Source: Canariomyces notabilis (Eukaryota > Ascomycota > Sordariomycetes > Sordariales > Chaetomiaceae). From it: a stretch of 64,000 nt of DNA. The stretch is from NCBI RefSeq assembly GCF_033297395.1, contig NW_027041823.1, positions 2,263,302 to 2,327,301 on the forward strand. Reading direction: 5' to 3'. The notes under the pieces are model-generated. The model was not told the origin of the DNA. It searched no databases and was given only the letters and a program-made list of their open reading frames with translations. The position numbers and the translations under genes were made by a program. Of the stretch, positions 34,750-44,845 are shown piece after piece; position 1 is the stretch's first letter, and each line of letters opens with the position of its first letter.

Positions 34750-36131
34750 ATGCTCACCGAAGAATTCGTCTCGACAATTTGCGGACCTCCTCTCTCCTCC
34801 AATACTGCTGTTGCAAAGGATGTTGGCATTTACTGTCATACACTCAGCCCCACCTACTCAGTCAAGTCGACATTTAAAAAGAGTTCGGTCCCAGTGAACT
34901 GCCTGGGCGTGAGCGACACACATGTCTTCGCAGCTCAGCACGAGAAAGCCTATGTGCATGTCTACTCCAGGATACGCGGGAACCAGGAGGCTTTCGTTGC
35001 CTTTCCAGAAAGGATAAGATGCCTCACGCTTGCCGGCGACGTGCTTGTCATGGGGACAACAGAAGGCCGGCTGATGCTCTGGGAGGTGAGGCTGCAATCA
35101 TGCAAACGGAATCTTTGAGGAATTTGTCATGTTGACTAACGCGCCTACTACAGACATGCACTGGCCGACTAGTGTCGACTCCTGCTCGCCACGTTCAGGC
35201 AGTATCCTGCGTGGTTGCAACGCCCTACCACATCCTCACTGGGTCCGATGATTCAGATATCCACGTCTGGTCTCTTCCACAGTTGCTCGAGCTTGACTCT
35301 ACCGCAGAGCACGAACCAAAGCGGAGCCTCTCTAACCATAGGGCGGCCATTATGGCGCTCTCGGCTAGCACGAATGCTAGTAGCGACACAAATTTCTGCG
35401 TGTCTGCAAGCAAGGATAAGTCGTGTATCATCTGGAACTACCAGACCGGCGACGTGTTGCGGACACTGCTCTTCCCTAGTACTCCCCTCTGTCTCTCCCT
35501 CGATCCATCTGCAAGAGCACTTTGTGTATCCTGCGATGACGGCTCGCTCTACTTGGCAGAGTTGTTTGCCTCAAAGCCCCTGTTGGGGGCCCAGTCTGAA
35601 GATGCCTCGACGGTGGAGCAGATATCCTCCCCGTTCGGCGCGACTCAATCAGATGTTGGACCCGCCTCTTGCCTGAGCTTTAGCTATGACGGCACTATGC
35701 TGCTTACCGGGCATCCGAGGGGCCAAATCTTGAGGTGGGACATAGCAGAAAACAAGTCGCCTGTAGAACTAGCTAACCTCAACGCCGCCGTCACCAATAT
35801 CGCCTTTATCTCGCCATTCCCAACGCATAGGCCGACAAAGACGGTGACCATCACCAAGCCCACACAGGCGGAGCGGATATACACCTTCACCGGCCAGTTC
35901 GAGTCATACTCAGCTCCCGAAACCAGATTTGACTCGCTTCTCGGCGCAACCAGTTTCCCGCAAGACACGCTGGAGAGCGCAATAGCAGCCTTCTATCAGC
36001 CGGCTGCTGAGTCCGCCGGAGATCAGGAGTTGCAGAGGCAGAATGAGGAGCTCTGGGAGATCATCAACGAGCAGCGAGCACTCCAGAAGCAAACACTCCA
36101 GCGATACGTTGAAGCGAAGTCCAATCGGTAA
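34750..36131 (+). CDS. IPI3: Rix1-complex WD40 protein Ipi3 (WDR18 homologue)
   Basis: Two exons, 34750-35085 and 35154-36131 (68-bp intron, GTGAGG...CTACAG with branch TGACTAAC), give 437 aa. WD40 repeats are visible: CLTLAGDVLVMGTTEGRLMLWE, ILTGSDDSDIHVWSL, CVSASKDKSCIIWNYQTGDVLRTL, LCVSCDDGSLYLAEL and LLTGHPRGQILRWD. The C-terminus forms a coiled coil (ELQRQNEELWEIINEQRALQKQTLQRYVEAK). Ipi3 associates with Rix1 and Ipi1 and is required for ITS2 processing and late nuclear maturation of the 60S subunit. The N-terminus MLTEEFVSTICGPP fits fungal Ipi3 proteins, so the ATG at 34750 is preferred over upstream in-frame codons. Confidence 0.93.
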
Positions 36132-36706
36132 TAGGATAGCTATATGGGAGCCCACTCGTTATGGAACAGACCTTAAAGACCACACCTCCATCTCACTAAA
36201 CCGAGTGATGCTTCATTCCCCATTTTGGACGTCTTGAAAATAGCCGAGGGCATGGACTCTGAAGCGCCGTATGGGGCCTGTTTTGGCGGTCCATTCTTGC
36301 TTCCTAATAAGATATATAAACGTTTTCTCGCAAGGGAAAGGGGGCAAGAATATCTGCCTCTAGTACTCTGCTGCTTGTTTTGGTGTGGGCAGTCTTTACC
36401 TGCGCGCTGTTAGTGCAAGCTAGATTTTGTATGTAAAAATCGGCCGCTCTACTATACCTCTTAACAGACCAAGGCATTTACATGAAGCTTGCGTCCCGCA
36501 AGCTTGATCGGCCAATATATAAGGCTCCGGCAGTTAGATGTGCTCGCATGCGAATAGACTGCTTCGGCAGGATTAGCGCTGAGAGAAGGACTACCCAAGT
36601 GCATCCATTTTGTATGAGGGTGAGGGTAATAGATATGTTGATGTTGACCAGGCATGATATTCGATCCAAACTTGCAACGGCGCTGCCTCCCTGTAAATCT
36701 TCTGTG

Positions 36707-36713
36707 TATATAA
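36707..36713 (+). promoter_or_regulatory. TATA box of the 5S rRNA gene
   Basis: TATATAA starts 31 bp before the inferred 5S 5' end. In Neurospora and relatives, 5S genes depend on an upstream TATA-like element near -30, so this position argues that the copy is functional. Confidence 0.7.
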
Positions 36714-36737
36714 ATCGACTATTGTCCGCAAACGAGC

Positions 36738-36856
36738 ACATACGACCATACCTACTGGAAAGCTCGGGATCCCGTCCGCTCTCCCCTAGATAAACCAGTA
36801 AGGGCCAGATTAGTAGTTGGGTCGGTGACGACCAGCGAATCCCTGGTGTTGTATGT
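36738..36856 (+). rRNA. 5S ribosomal RNA (dispersed, variant type)
   Basis: 119 nt beginning ACATACGAC and ending GTTGTATGT, which pair as helix I. ACTGG/CCAGT gives helix II. The CCCGTCCGCTC loop-C region is intact, and TTAGTAGTTGGGTCGGTGACGACCAGCGAATCCC is the characteristic helix IV/V segment with the internal control region. Compared with what I recall of the common Neurospora-type 5S, the helix II sequence differs but stays paired, suggesting a variant class rather than decay. Ten T follow directly. Single dispersed 5S genes are normal in Sordariomycetes. It sits between IPI3 and the mitochondrial protein gene. Confidence 0.9.
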
Positions 36857-36865
36857 TTTTTTTTT
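36856..36865 (+). terminator. Pol III terminator of the 5S gene
   Basis: Ten consecutive T overlap the last base of the 5S RNA. Confidence 0.85.
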
Positions 36866-37431
36866 GCATTTTCTGTTCATTTTCCCCCTACCTCCCCAGC
36901 CTCTGAGTCTCCTTCCCGTTCCATCGACCCCGTGTAATTCACACTACCTGTACGGAGTAGGTAGGAAGCTTTCTCAGCGAGCAGCAGGCAACGACAACTG
37001 TCGAAGACCAACGTGCAGACTGTAGCCACTTCAAGTGAGGTGAGGTGGCCCAAACTTCCAACGTTACCATGCGGGACTTGCCAAGGCCCACTAGACTACA
37101 TCCAGTAAGTGGGTGGGCATTGTGGATCTGGTTCTCTCAAAGCTCAGCTCAGCTCACTTTCAACTTCCGTCATCGACCATAAGGGCTTGCACTTCATCTT
37201 TTGGCAGGTACACGCCGTTATCACCGGCCACCGCCAACGGCAGGACGTCATTCTTGCCTCGAAACAGAATCTACAACAAAAAACGACGATGCACTAATTG
37301 AACATCGGTGAACGGAAGCTGCTCAACAGCTCATGTAGCATGTGGAACAGCGCGGCATGGGATAACAGAAGATACCGGCCGATCAGCTGTAGACATCAGT
37401 TTCCTGCTCTCCACGCTATATAACCGCTATA

Positions 37432-39129
37432 ATGCGTTTCCGTCTACTTCTATTTCGTCGAGCGGCAGTTCAAAATCCGCAGCGCACGTTTGCGCAAAGC
37501 ACTGCAGCTCGCTCTGGCCTCCGCTACCGACCACAGGTTCCCTTTCTCTCGGTGCCGACTACAACCGCCGCGCGAGTCCGCTACCTGACCACAGAGCGCA
37601 AGGCACAGCTTAAATACGAAATCAAGACCGGCATCAAGTATGTAGGCTACATATGGGTTGCCGGAATCTGCGTGGTTGTTGCCTGGGTCGCTATCGGTCA
37701 GGAGCTGCTGGAGCGCCGGTATCCCACCCCACACGAATGGAGGTACATGACCCGTTATCACTTTCGCGGCGGCCACACTGCCCGCTACGAGCCGCCTCCA
37801 GGCAGGATTACCGACTGGTTGCAGGTGGGTTGGTGGGCCGAGCGCACTATACAGAGGCTTCAAGACCCTAGCATCGACGGCAAGGACGTCAAGGATGCGC
37901 CATCGGATTATCCGCCCGGGACGAAGGACGTCAGCGCTAAATCTGAGAACTGGAGGAGAGGCTACTACGAGGCCCTGATGCTCTACGCCAAGGCAGCAGA
38001 GCACATGGAGGGCTGGGTGGTGGATAAGTCGAGGAAGATCTTGTTTCCGCCAGGCGTCATGATCGGGCCGTCAAATCCTTACCCCAAGCCCCTGCCGCCG
38101 GGCTACAAGGGCGCTCCGAAGGAGGAAGACTGCGAGTTGCGATTTGAATCGCCAGATACCGTCTACCTCAGAATCCTCTCAACCGTGGGATTTACTAACC
38201 GTCAGAGAATCGAAGCTGGCCTAGCGTACGCTTCCTGGCTCGACTACAAGGGCATCACCGGCCCGGCCAGCATCATTCTCGAGGACGCAGTACACCTGGC
38301 CGCCTCTGAGCGGCATGATCTGCCCTCAGAGCCCCTGGACAACAAGTCATGGACCCTCAACGACACCGCAGGACCCCCCTCCGAGAACCTGCTGAACGCC
38401 CTTACAGCCTACGCCACCTTCCGAGCCCGTCACGGCGACGTATCATCAGCCCTGTCCATCCTCGTCTCCATCCTCAGAGCAAGGCGAAGCCTCCCTGCAC
38501 CTCCCTCAACCACTTTAGCATCCACCCTCCGATCTCCAGCACCCTCAAAGACAGGTCCCTGGTCCATACTATCCGCCATTTTCACACCACCCGCTTACCC
38601 CCCGCCGCCGCCGGACGGCACCGCCCCGCCGGTGCGAGACGCCGGAGAGCTCTGCCAGGAAGCGGCGTTGAGCCTGCACATAGGCGAGATCATGTACGCC
38701 TCTTCCAACGCGTCGTCGTCGAGCAAGGAGGAAGGGCTGGCCTGGACGCGCGAGGCCGTCGACATCGCCGAGGAACAGCTCCACAAGCTGCCCGCCGGGG
38801 CGCGCGACAAGGATGCCGCCCGCGCCACCTGCCGCGAGTGCCTCGCCACGGGCTTGGGGAACTGGGCGACCATGGTGGCGCGGCTGGCTAGGGAGGAGGA
38901 GGAGACGGCCGCTGCGAGGAGGAGGAAGGATAAGGACGGTGCCGCGGCAGGGAGAGGGTGGTTTGGCAGTCTCTGGGGCGAGGGCGTGGCCAAAGCCGAG
39001 GATACAAGTCTGCCTAATCGATGGACGGCCGAGCAAAAGGTGATTGAGGAGCGCCAGAGGCGGGTAAAGGACGTATTGGAGGACTTAAAGCCGCTTCCGA
39101 GAGGGTGGCAGTCTTGGCTTACTGCGTAA
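37432..39129 (+). CDS. Mitochondrial membrane protein with TPR-like helices (Mgr3-like?)
   Basis: An intronless 565-aa protein. The N-terminus is a clear mitochondrial presequence (MRFRLLLFRRAAVQNPQRTFAQS, basic, no acidic residues). One transmembrane helix follows at residues ~65-85 (YVGYIWVAGICVVVAWVAIG). The remainder is helical and TPR-like (YYEALMLYAKAAEHMEGW, IEAGLAYASWLDYKGITGPASIILEDAV, LLNALTAYATFRARHGDVSSALSILVSIL), ending in a charged stretch and a Trp-containing tail. The presequence, single TM and TPR order recall yeast Mgr3, an adaptor of the i-AAA protease at the inner membrane. This is architectural similarity only and the identity is uncertain. Confidence 0.85.
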   Translation: MRFRLLLFRRAAVQNPQRTFAQSTAARSGLRYRPQVPFLSVPTTTAARVRYLTTERKAQLKYEIKTGIKYVGYIWVAGICVVVAWVAIGQELLERRYPTPHEWRYMTRYHFRGGHTARYEPPPGRITDWLQVGWWAERTIQRLQDPSIDGKDVKDAPSDYPPGTKDVSAKSENWRRGYYEALMLYAKAAEHMEGWVVDKSRKILFPPGVMIGPSNPYPKPLPPGYKGAPKEEDCELRFESPDTVYLRILSTVGFTNRQRIEAGLAYASWLDYKGITGPASIILEDAVHLAASERHDLPSEPLDNKSWTLNDTAGPPSENLLNALTAYATFRARHGDVSSALSILVSILRARRSLPAPPSTTLASTLRSPAPSKTGPWSILSAIFTPPAYPPPPPDGTAPPVRDAGELCQEAALSLHIGEIMYASSNASSSSKEEGLAWTREAVDIAEEQLHKLPAGARDKDAARATCRECLATGLGNWATMVARLAREEEETAAARRRKDKDGAAAGRGWFGSLWGEGVAKAEDTSLPNRWTAEQKVIEERQRRVKDVLEDLKPLPRGWQSWLTA

Positions 39130-39496
39130 AGGGGCTGAAGATGTGCCGATCAATTGGTTGTGTGTGCATGTATATCATCAGGTTTGGGGAGTTGGATGAG
39201 CATGTGTACTTTGATTCTGGCGCAGGTCTATGACGCTCGTTAGGAGTGTTTGCGGTATTGGGCGGATTGGAGGGTCTTTAAATTGCGATGTCGGTTGGCC
39301 TTGTATACATGCCAGGAACGAACCGCATGGGGAAGCAATGTATCAGATTGAGAGATCTGTCGGACTAGCTGCCACTCTGGTATGCGTTTATAGGTATCTG
39401 AGTTGCTTTCGAGGTCATCACAAACCTCGGATTACGCCATCGAGCCAACTCTTTGAGTATGCAACCCTCAAGGATGTGCTTCGCTTTACATATCCC
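39130..39496. other. Convergent 3' flanks
   Basis: Between two convergent genes. Nothing recognised apart from likely 3' UTRs. Confidence 0.5.
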
Positions 39497-40873
39497 TTAG
39501 TTCTCCACCTTCTCAATGGCGGTCTCGTCAGCGGCCTCTCCTTCCCAGGCACCCCATGAGTCCTCCCCGTTTTCAATGCAGGAGCCATCTTCTTCACCGT
39601 AAATCTCAAACATCTCGTTCTTGTATCCGTCGCCCTTCAGCGCTATTTGTTGTATCCACTTCAGCACCGCCGACTGTGTCTCAATGAGCAACATCTCGGT
39701 GAGTGCTGCGTTACCTGCGCTGTAAACGGGGCAGCCGAATGAGGTGAAGCATGCCGATTTGGGATTGCCGCCAGCTCCGGCGACCGGGTTGTCCAGCGGC
39801 ATGTGATGAAGAACGTAGGCACGGCCGCGCTGTTGATCCCCCGTTAGCATGAATTCGAGATAGGGGCCAGTCGCCGCACAAGACAACATACCTCGCTCAT
39901 GAACTGCTTAAACCCTTCACACTTGAAGTTGGCCGAGTTGTAAAACCCGCCCAATACCACAAGCGTGTTCATCCTATGACCAATCCTTTCCCAGACAGCA
40001 TGGTCATTTAGGTATTCCTCAACTGCCTCTGCCACGTCCCCGATGGCAATGACGTCCAGCTTCGCCATCTTGTTGACTAGCGTTTCTACAACGCTTTCAA
40101 GAACGCAGGCCACGTGCTCGGCAATCGTCCTGTTCTCGGGGATCTCGTTCTTGTCCGGGTCATGGTACACCCCATAGTGCACCGCGCTGCTGAGTGGTAT
40201 AGAATGGCGGCCAGTCGGCGTCAGTCCCCGTTTGCCCTCCGGCCACCACCACAGCTCGCCTGGGTTGGTGAGAATGATGCCTGGCGGGGACGGGTCGGTG
40301 GCAGATGACTGCTGGGCTTTCAGGGCCTGGACGAAACTCAGGACTGAGCCCTTGGTAATGCCGCCTGGTCCGCCGATTACCCGGTGAGCAAGGACGCCGA
40401 ACTCTTGGGCGGATTCACCGAAGAGGAGGACCACGCGAGTTGAGCGGGCGTGGAGATCGGACGAGATCCGGATGGGAACATGAGGTTTCGTCTTGGGGGT
40501 GCCAAGCGGGAGGGTGATGGTAGTTAATCCTTCAGCGTCGAGACGGGAACTGATGATTTTGGCGATTGCTTCTGCAAGAGGTTCAGTTTCCTGATCAAAG
40601 GCGGCCTGTAGATTCAACCCACCGTTCATTGCAAAGCGTTGGCGCTCGTTCCATCGCTCGTTCTTGGTCAGGAAATACTTGAAGTAGTAACCAGGGTTCT
40701 GGATCGAACGAATCTCGTCAACGTCGTTCACGAAGTAACTTGAAGTAGCAACATGGTCAGTTTCGGCACGGATTTGGATCAAAACGACGGGATGGGTAAA
40801 CAAACCCGAGCTCGGTGAGGTCGGAGGCGAACACCGGGTCTGCCGGGAGACCTGACCAGCGCCGACGAAACAT
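39497..40873 (-). CDS. Arb2-domain (FAM172-type) protein
   Basis: Three exons (40873-40806, 40738-39892, 39829-39497) encode 415 aa. The first intron has donor GTTTGT and acceptor TTCAAG, slightly unusual but phase-correct; the second uses GTATGT...CAACAG. The N-terminal block MFRRRWSGLPADPVFASDL, then GYFVNDVDEIRSIQNPGYYFKYFLTKNERWNERQRFAMN, is the hallmark start of Arb2-domain proteins. The alpha/beta-hydrolase-like core follows (GIILTNPGELWWWPEGKRGLT, VDVIAIGDVAEAVEEYL-like segment, VVLGGFYNSANFKCEGFKQFM). Fission yeast Arb2 belongs to the Argonaute siRNA chaperone complex, and the same domain occurs at the C-terminus of Hda1-class deacetylases. A link to RNA silencing or chromatin here is family inference. 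The tail is acidic. Confidence 0.88.
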
Positions 40874-41737
40874 GGTAGGCGGTTTTAGGTCCTGCGAGAG
40901 TGAGGGTAGGGGAAGAAAGCAAGAGACGTAAGGTAAGGATCAAAAGAGGGATCCTTGGATGGGTTTCAAGGGAGAAAGTCAAGGTAACTAACGATCGAGC
41001 GTAGTTCGTGGATGGGTTTCGAGGCGAGAAACGTTTCGATGGTTGCAAGAGAGAAGGGAACCGGTACGGAGTACCAGAGGGCAGTTTCCATTATACGCCG
41101 TTTTCCGTTTGCTCTTCGTTCGCTCGCAGATTCAGAGGAAGGAGCTCTGTAGGTCTACGGAGGACCTAGTGAGGTCTGCAAATCCAAGTGTTTTGCCATT
41201 CAGGCAAGTCGCCGTTTGAACACTGCATGGGCAAACGAGCATCGCGACCTGAGTCCTTGACGTGTGGTAGCAAGCATATGCAGTCAGTCCACCTAGGCAA
41301 GCCGGCGGGTGCCATATGAGCCAGGCACGGAAAACGAGCATCACAATATGATGATCTTGAGGGTCGTACTGGACGGTAACAAAGCAATAGCTGGCAAACC
41401 AAACATGTCGGTAAGATCTGACTGCATCTCAGGCTAGTTGTGGCACAACGCCTCCACCTTGTTGATTGCTCGTCTGAGACTGGCCCAGGCAAGAAAGGGA
41501 CTGGCATTCTGCGTTCAGTTCGATAGCATCAACAAGTCAAGCAGCATGGCGGTCTTGGAAAGCAGAATTTTGTCCTCCAGTACACGAGGCAGCGTCCAGG
41601 CAGCGTTGGCACACATCACTCCCACCCGCCTACCGCAGTGATGCAGTCATGGAATTCGAACAGAAACCATCGCTCTTCTTCCTCACATCCGGAGCAAGCC
41701 CCAGATTGCAATGAAAAAGATGGTTCGCGTCGCCTGG
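40874..41737. other. Intergenic region between the Arb2-domain gene and U2
   Basis: Contains the GGTACGGAGTACC motif at 41063-41075. No coding sequence is recognised; open frames at 41132-41641 overlap on both strands. Confidence 0.5.
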
Positions 41738-41910
41738 AGGCAGTGTAATACCAGGGACACTGTGGCAGACGACCATGGGCAAGCCCAGAGGGAAGTCCGC
41801 CTGGTGACAAAAATTGGAATAATCACGATTCTGCTCCGTAGAGCAGTTTCAGAGATTAAACTGAAAAGAACAGATACTACACTTGATCTAAGCCAAAAGG
41901 CAAAGAGAGC
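41738..41910 (-). ncRNA. U2 spliceosomal snRNA
   Basis: On the minus strand the 5' region reads TTTGCCTTTTGGCTTAGATC, then AAGTGTAGTATCTGTTC, containing the invariant branch-point recognition sequence GTAGTA (41875-41880). Stem IIa TTTCAG/CTGAAA and stem IIb CTGCTC-TACG-GAGCAG (a UNCG-type tetraloop) follow. The Sm site AATTTTTG is at 41808-41815. The 3' domain folds into GGCGGAC/GTCTGCC with an inner GGGC-TT-GCCC hairpin, and then CAGTGT/ACACTG. The ends are estimates: 5' near 41910, 3' within a few bases of 41738. U2 pairs with intron branch sites in the nucleus, fitting the many CTAAC/CTGAC-containing introns in this window. Confidence 0.93.
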
Positions 41911-41960
41911 TAAGGAAAAAGAGAAAAAGAGAACTGGAAAAGGCGGGAGGGGAGGCGCGA

Positions 41961-41967
41961 TTATATA
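41961..41967 (-). promoter_or_regulatory. TATA-like box upstream of U2
   Basis: TATATAA on the minus strand about 50 bp upstream of the estimated U2 5' end, followed by a pyrimidine-rich tract. It is the likely core promoter element. Confidence 0.5.
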
Positions 41968-42233
41968 CCCAGCAGGCATGGCCCGTGCCCGTTTGCAGAG
42001 CTTGCAGACGCGCACGGACCGTGTCGCAGCCTGCAATGCCAAGCATTGGCTGGATTTTGATTGATGATCGCCGGCATTTCCACACCGCCTGGCAGTATCC
42101 ACGACCTCGAACTCTGGCGCATCAACCACAATCGAGTTCCGTCGAGGTCAAGCAAGATAAAGCCGACTGCTTTACAAAGGCGCACTTCATTGATTTGCGA
42201 TCACGGGCTCAATTCTTTCAAATTACCGCCAAG

Positions 42234-42702
42234 ATGTCCATGTTCAGGGCGAAGAAGTTTGATCTTGGGTGCTTTACCAATGTCAGGACACTCCGTGACC
42301 ATTCCAAGCGCAAGGCTTTCGAAGCCGCTGAGCCCGAGAGGTGCGTGTCTACCTACCTACCTGCCTCTTCTGACGTCTCTCCCGTCCTCTGAGTTACTGA
42401 CGACCAGCACAGACAAGCGCTCCGCTACATCATCCGCAACACAACGCTTCCTGCCCGTACACGTGCCATGGCCCAATTGCAGCTCGCCCAGATGCACTGC
42501 TACACGCGTCCCACTCAGATCCGAAACCGATGTATTCTAGGCGGAAAGTCAAGGGGTGTGCTAAGAGATTTCAAAATGACAAGAGTAAGGCCTTCTGCGT
42601 GGGAGACCAAAGTCCTATGCCCTGCTGACGTTATTATAGTACATGTTCCGCTTAAACGCGCTTGCCGGGAACTTGCCCGGCGTGAAGAAGGCGAGCTGGT
42701 AG
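42234..42702 (+). CDS. MRP2: Mitochondrial small-subunit ribosomal protein uS14m
   Basis: Three exons (42234-42340, 42413-42584, 42640-42702) give 113 aa, close to the roughly 115 aa of yeast Mrp2. Introns are 72 and 55 bp with donors GTGCGT and GTAAGG and acceptors CACAG and ATAG. The S14 signature is plain: RYIIRNTTLPARTRAMAQLQL, YTRPTQIRNRCILGGKSRGV, then FRLNALAGNLPGVKKASW. The conserved C-terminal SW and basic residues contact 16S-like rRNA in the head of the mitoribosomal small subunit. Like other mitochondrial S14 proteins it lacks a zinc-binding Cys set. A second ATG two codons downstream could also initiate. Confidence 0.96.
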
Positions 42703-43044
42703 ACGAGGCTGCTAGACTCTTTGAAAGGCAAGGGTGCAGCGCTGTTGGATAGCATGTGGAATTTTTCCGGCAGCCCAGGAACAGCAATCTATGAGAAGGC
42801 TGTTTGCCCCAACAGACGCGCGGATGTTGAATCGACAGCAACAGCACCATCGACGTCTCGACGTCGGAGTCTATTCTGTGTACAATGATGTTACATTACC
42901 AAACCCATGATGAATAAATTTCCCAATGCCCTGAACTCCAAATCCATGTGGCCCAAAGCCAATCCATTTATTCCCATGTATGATGGTGTGTGAAACGCCA
43001 TTCCAGAAATGTTGAAGACTTTCCTTCTTTCTGCTCAACGGTCT
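42703..43044. other. Convergent 3' flanks
   Basis: Between the uS14m (+) and lipoyl synthase (-) stops. Nothing recognised. Confidence 0.5.
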
Positions 43045-44402
43045 TTACAGCGCCTTGCTGCTCGCCCCCTCGGCTGCGAGTGCCTGGCTGAGACTCTCTG
43101 CCGACATGGCCTTCTCACCTGCGCGCTTTCTCAGGACGTTCTCAATGAACGCCTCACCGGCCTTGTAGGAAGACCGTACCAGAGGGCCACTGGCGCAGTA
43201 TAGGAAGCCCAAATCGAGTGCACGTTGCCGCCAAAGCTCGAACTCTTCAGGCGTAACGTAGCGCTCAACCTTGAGGTGACGCTTAGTTGGCCGCATGTAC
43301 TGGCCGAAAGTGACGACATCAACGTCAACCTTTCTCAGCTCTAGTGATGAACAAGTCAGTGATGTCCTGTGTTGTTCACAGGCGGAATAGGACCACACTC
43401 ACCCCTCAATGTCTCCCAGATCTCCTCCTCCGTCTCACCGAGACCCAGCATGATACTCGTCTTGGTGATGATCCCCTCCTTCCCTCTCACCGCCTTGACA
43501 TGCTCGAGCACTTTCAAGCTCTGCCTGAACGTCGCTCTCCTGTCGCGCACATACGGCGTCAGACCCTCGACCGTTTCGACATTGTGCGCGTACACATCCA
43601 GGCCACTCTCGGCGACGATCTTGACCATGTCCAAGTCGCCGCCAAAATCCCCCGTGAGCGCCTCCACCAGGAGGGTAGGCTTCTTGGCCTTGATGCGCCG
43701 GATGGTCTCGGCAAAGTGCCGGGCCCCGCCGTCGGCGAGATCATCACGGTCCACGCTCGTCAGGACGACATATCCCAGCCCCCAGCGGGCGAGCGCCTCG
43801 GCCGTGTTTTCGGGCTCGTGCGGGTCGAGCGGCGGCGGCTTGCGGCTCGTCTTGACGCTGCAGAAGCGGCACCCCCGCGTGCACGTGTCCCCCATCAGCA
43901 TGATGGTCGCCGTTGCGGCCGCCTTGCTGCTGCCGCCCCAGCACTCGCCGATGTTGGGGCACCGCGCCTCCTCGCACACCGTGTGCAGGTTCAGTCCGCG
44001 CAGGTCGGCTTTGATCTTGGCGAAATTGGGGTTGGCTCCCGCCGACGGGATCGGCGTCTTGAGCCAATCTGGAAGGCGCGTGATGGTGCGCTTGCGACCG
44101 TCCGGCCCAACGGTCGCCGTCCGCGGGGCGTAGGCTTCGCTTGGAGATAGGGGAGAGGATGGAGAGGCGAGGAAGTCGGAGAAGGGAGCTACGGTGGTGT
44201 CTTTGAAGTAGGTAGGACGCGGCTTGGTCCCGCCGCTGGGATTTGTCGATGAAGATGCGGCATCTTGGTGCTGGTGTTGCTGCCGTTGGGCATCCGACGT
44301 CGAGGGAATGGTTGCATATCCCCGGGACGACAGGGCGACGGCACTCGCCACCGAGCGCCGCAGTGGAAGTTGGATCTGCCGAAGCGGGACTGGAGAGGCC
44401 AT
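43045..44402 (-). CDS. LIP5: Lipoyl synthase, mitochondrial
   Basis: Two exons (44402-43403 and 43340-43045; intron GTGAGT...CACTAG, 62 bp) give 431 aa. A mitochondrial presequence (about 30 residues, RQIQLPLRRSVASAVALSSRGYA) leads to the radical-SAM enzyme. The auxiliary Fe-S cluster ligands are Cys143, Cys148 and Cys154 (CEEARCPNIGEC). The radical-SAM cluster ligands are Cys174, Cys178 and Cys181 (CTRGCRFC). Also present are TSVDRDDLADGGA, the SAM-binding strand region, and the C-terminal RSSY that supplies the auxiliary-cluster serine. The enzyme inserts two sulfurs into protein-bound octanoyl groups to make lipoate for pyruvate and 2-oxoglutarate dehydrogenases and the glycine cleavage system. 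Confidence 0.97.
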
Positions 44403-44845
44403 AATAATGCGCTACACCTCGTAGCTAAGGTGTAAGAGACGCCCTCGGGTTTTTCGGCGAAGACGGTGGGATAAACTCAGTGGTCTGCATCAGGAGGTGT
44501 CATCATCCGACAAAACGGTTTTCTGCGGTTCACCAGCCCGTTGTCCGCCGATGGTATTCTGGTGCCCCACTGTTACATGTAATTACCTACAAACAGTGTA
44601 ATTACCCGTAGCCAATTGAGGTAACTTACTTTGCCCCACTGGCAAGGGATCCATTTGACTGCCCTCAACCCTTCTCCGCTCTCCGCGACTGACAGACTGG
44701 CTGAGCACTCGAATCCTCGATGTCTCTCTGACCTACTGCAGCCGCTCACTTGCAATACAGAATGTGAATAGAGTGGCAAGGAAATGCAATGCTAGCCAAG
44801 AAGTATCCTGTAAACCGCAAGCTGGCTCCTGCTTTCTTCAACTCG
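44403..44845. other. Intergenic region, nothing recognised
   Basis: Promoter of lipoyl synthase and 3' flank of the HET-domain gene. Confidence 0.5.

Larger units (their letters stand above)
36132..37431. other. Intergenic region holding the 5S rRNA gene
   Basis: Apart from the 5S gene and its signals there is a TACGGAGTA motif at 36951-36959 and an AGCTCAGCTCAG microrepeat near 37141. No protein gene is recognised. Confidence 0.6.
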
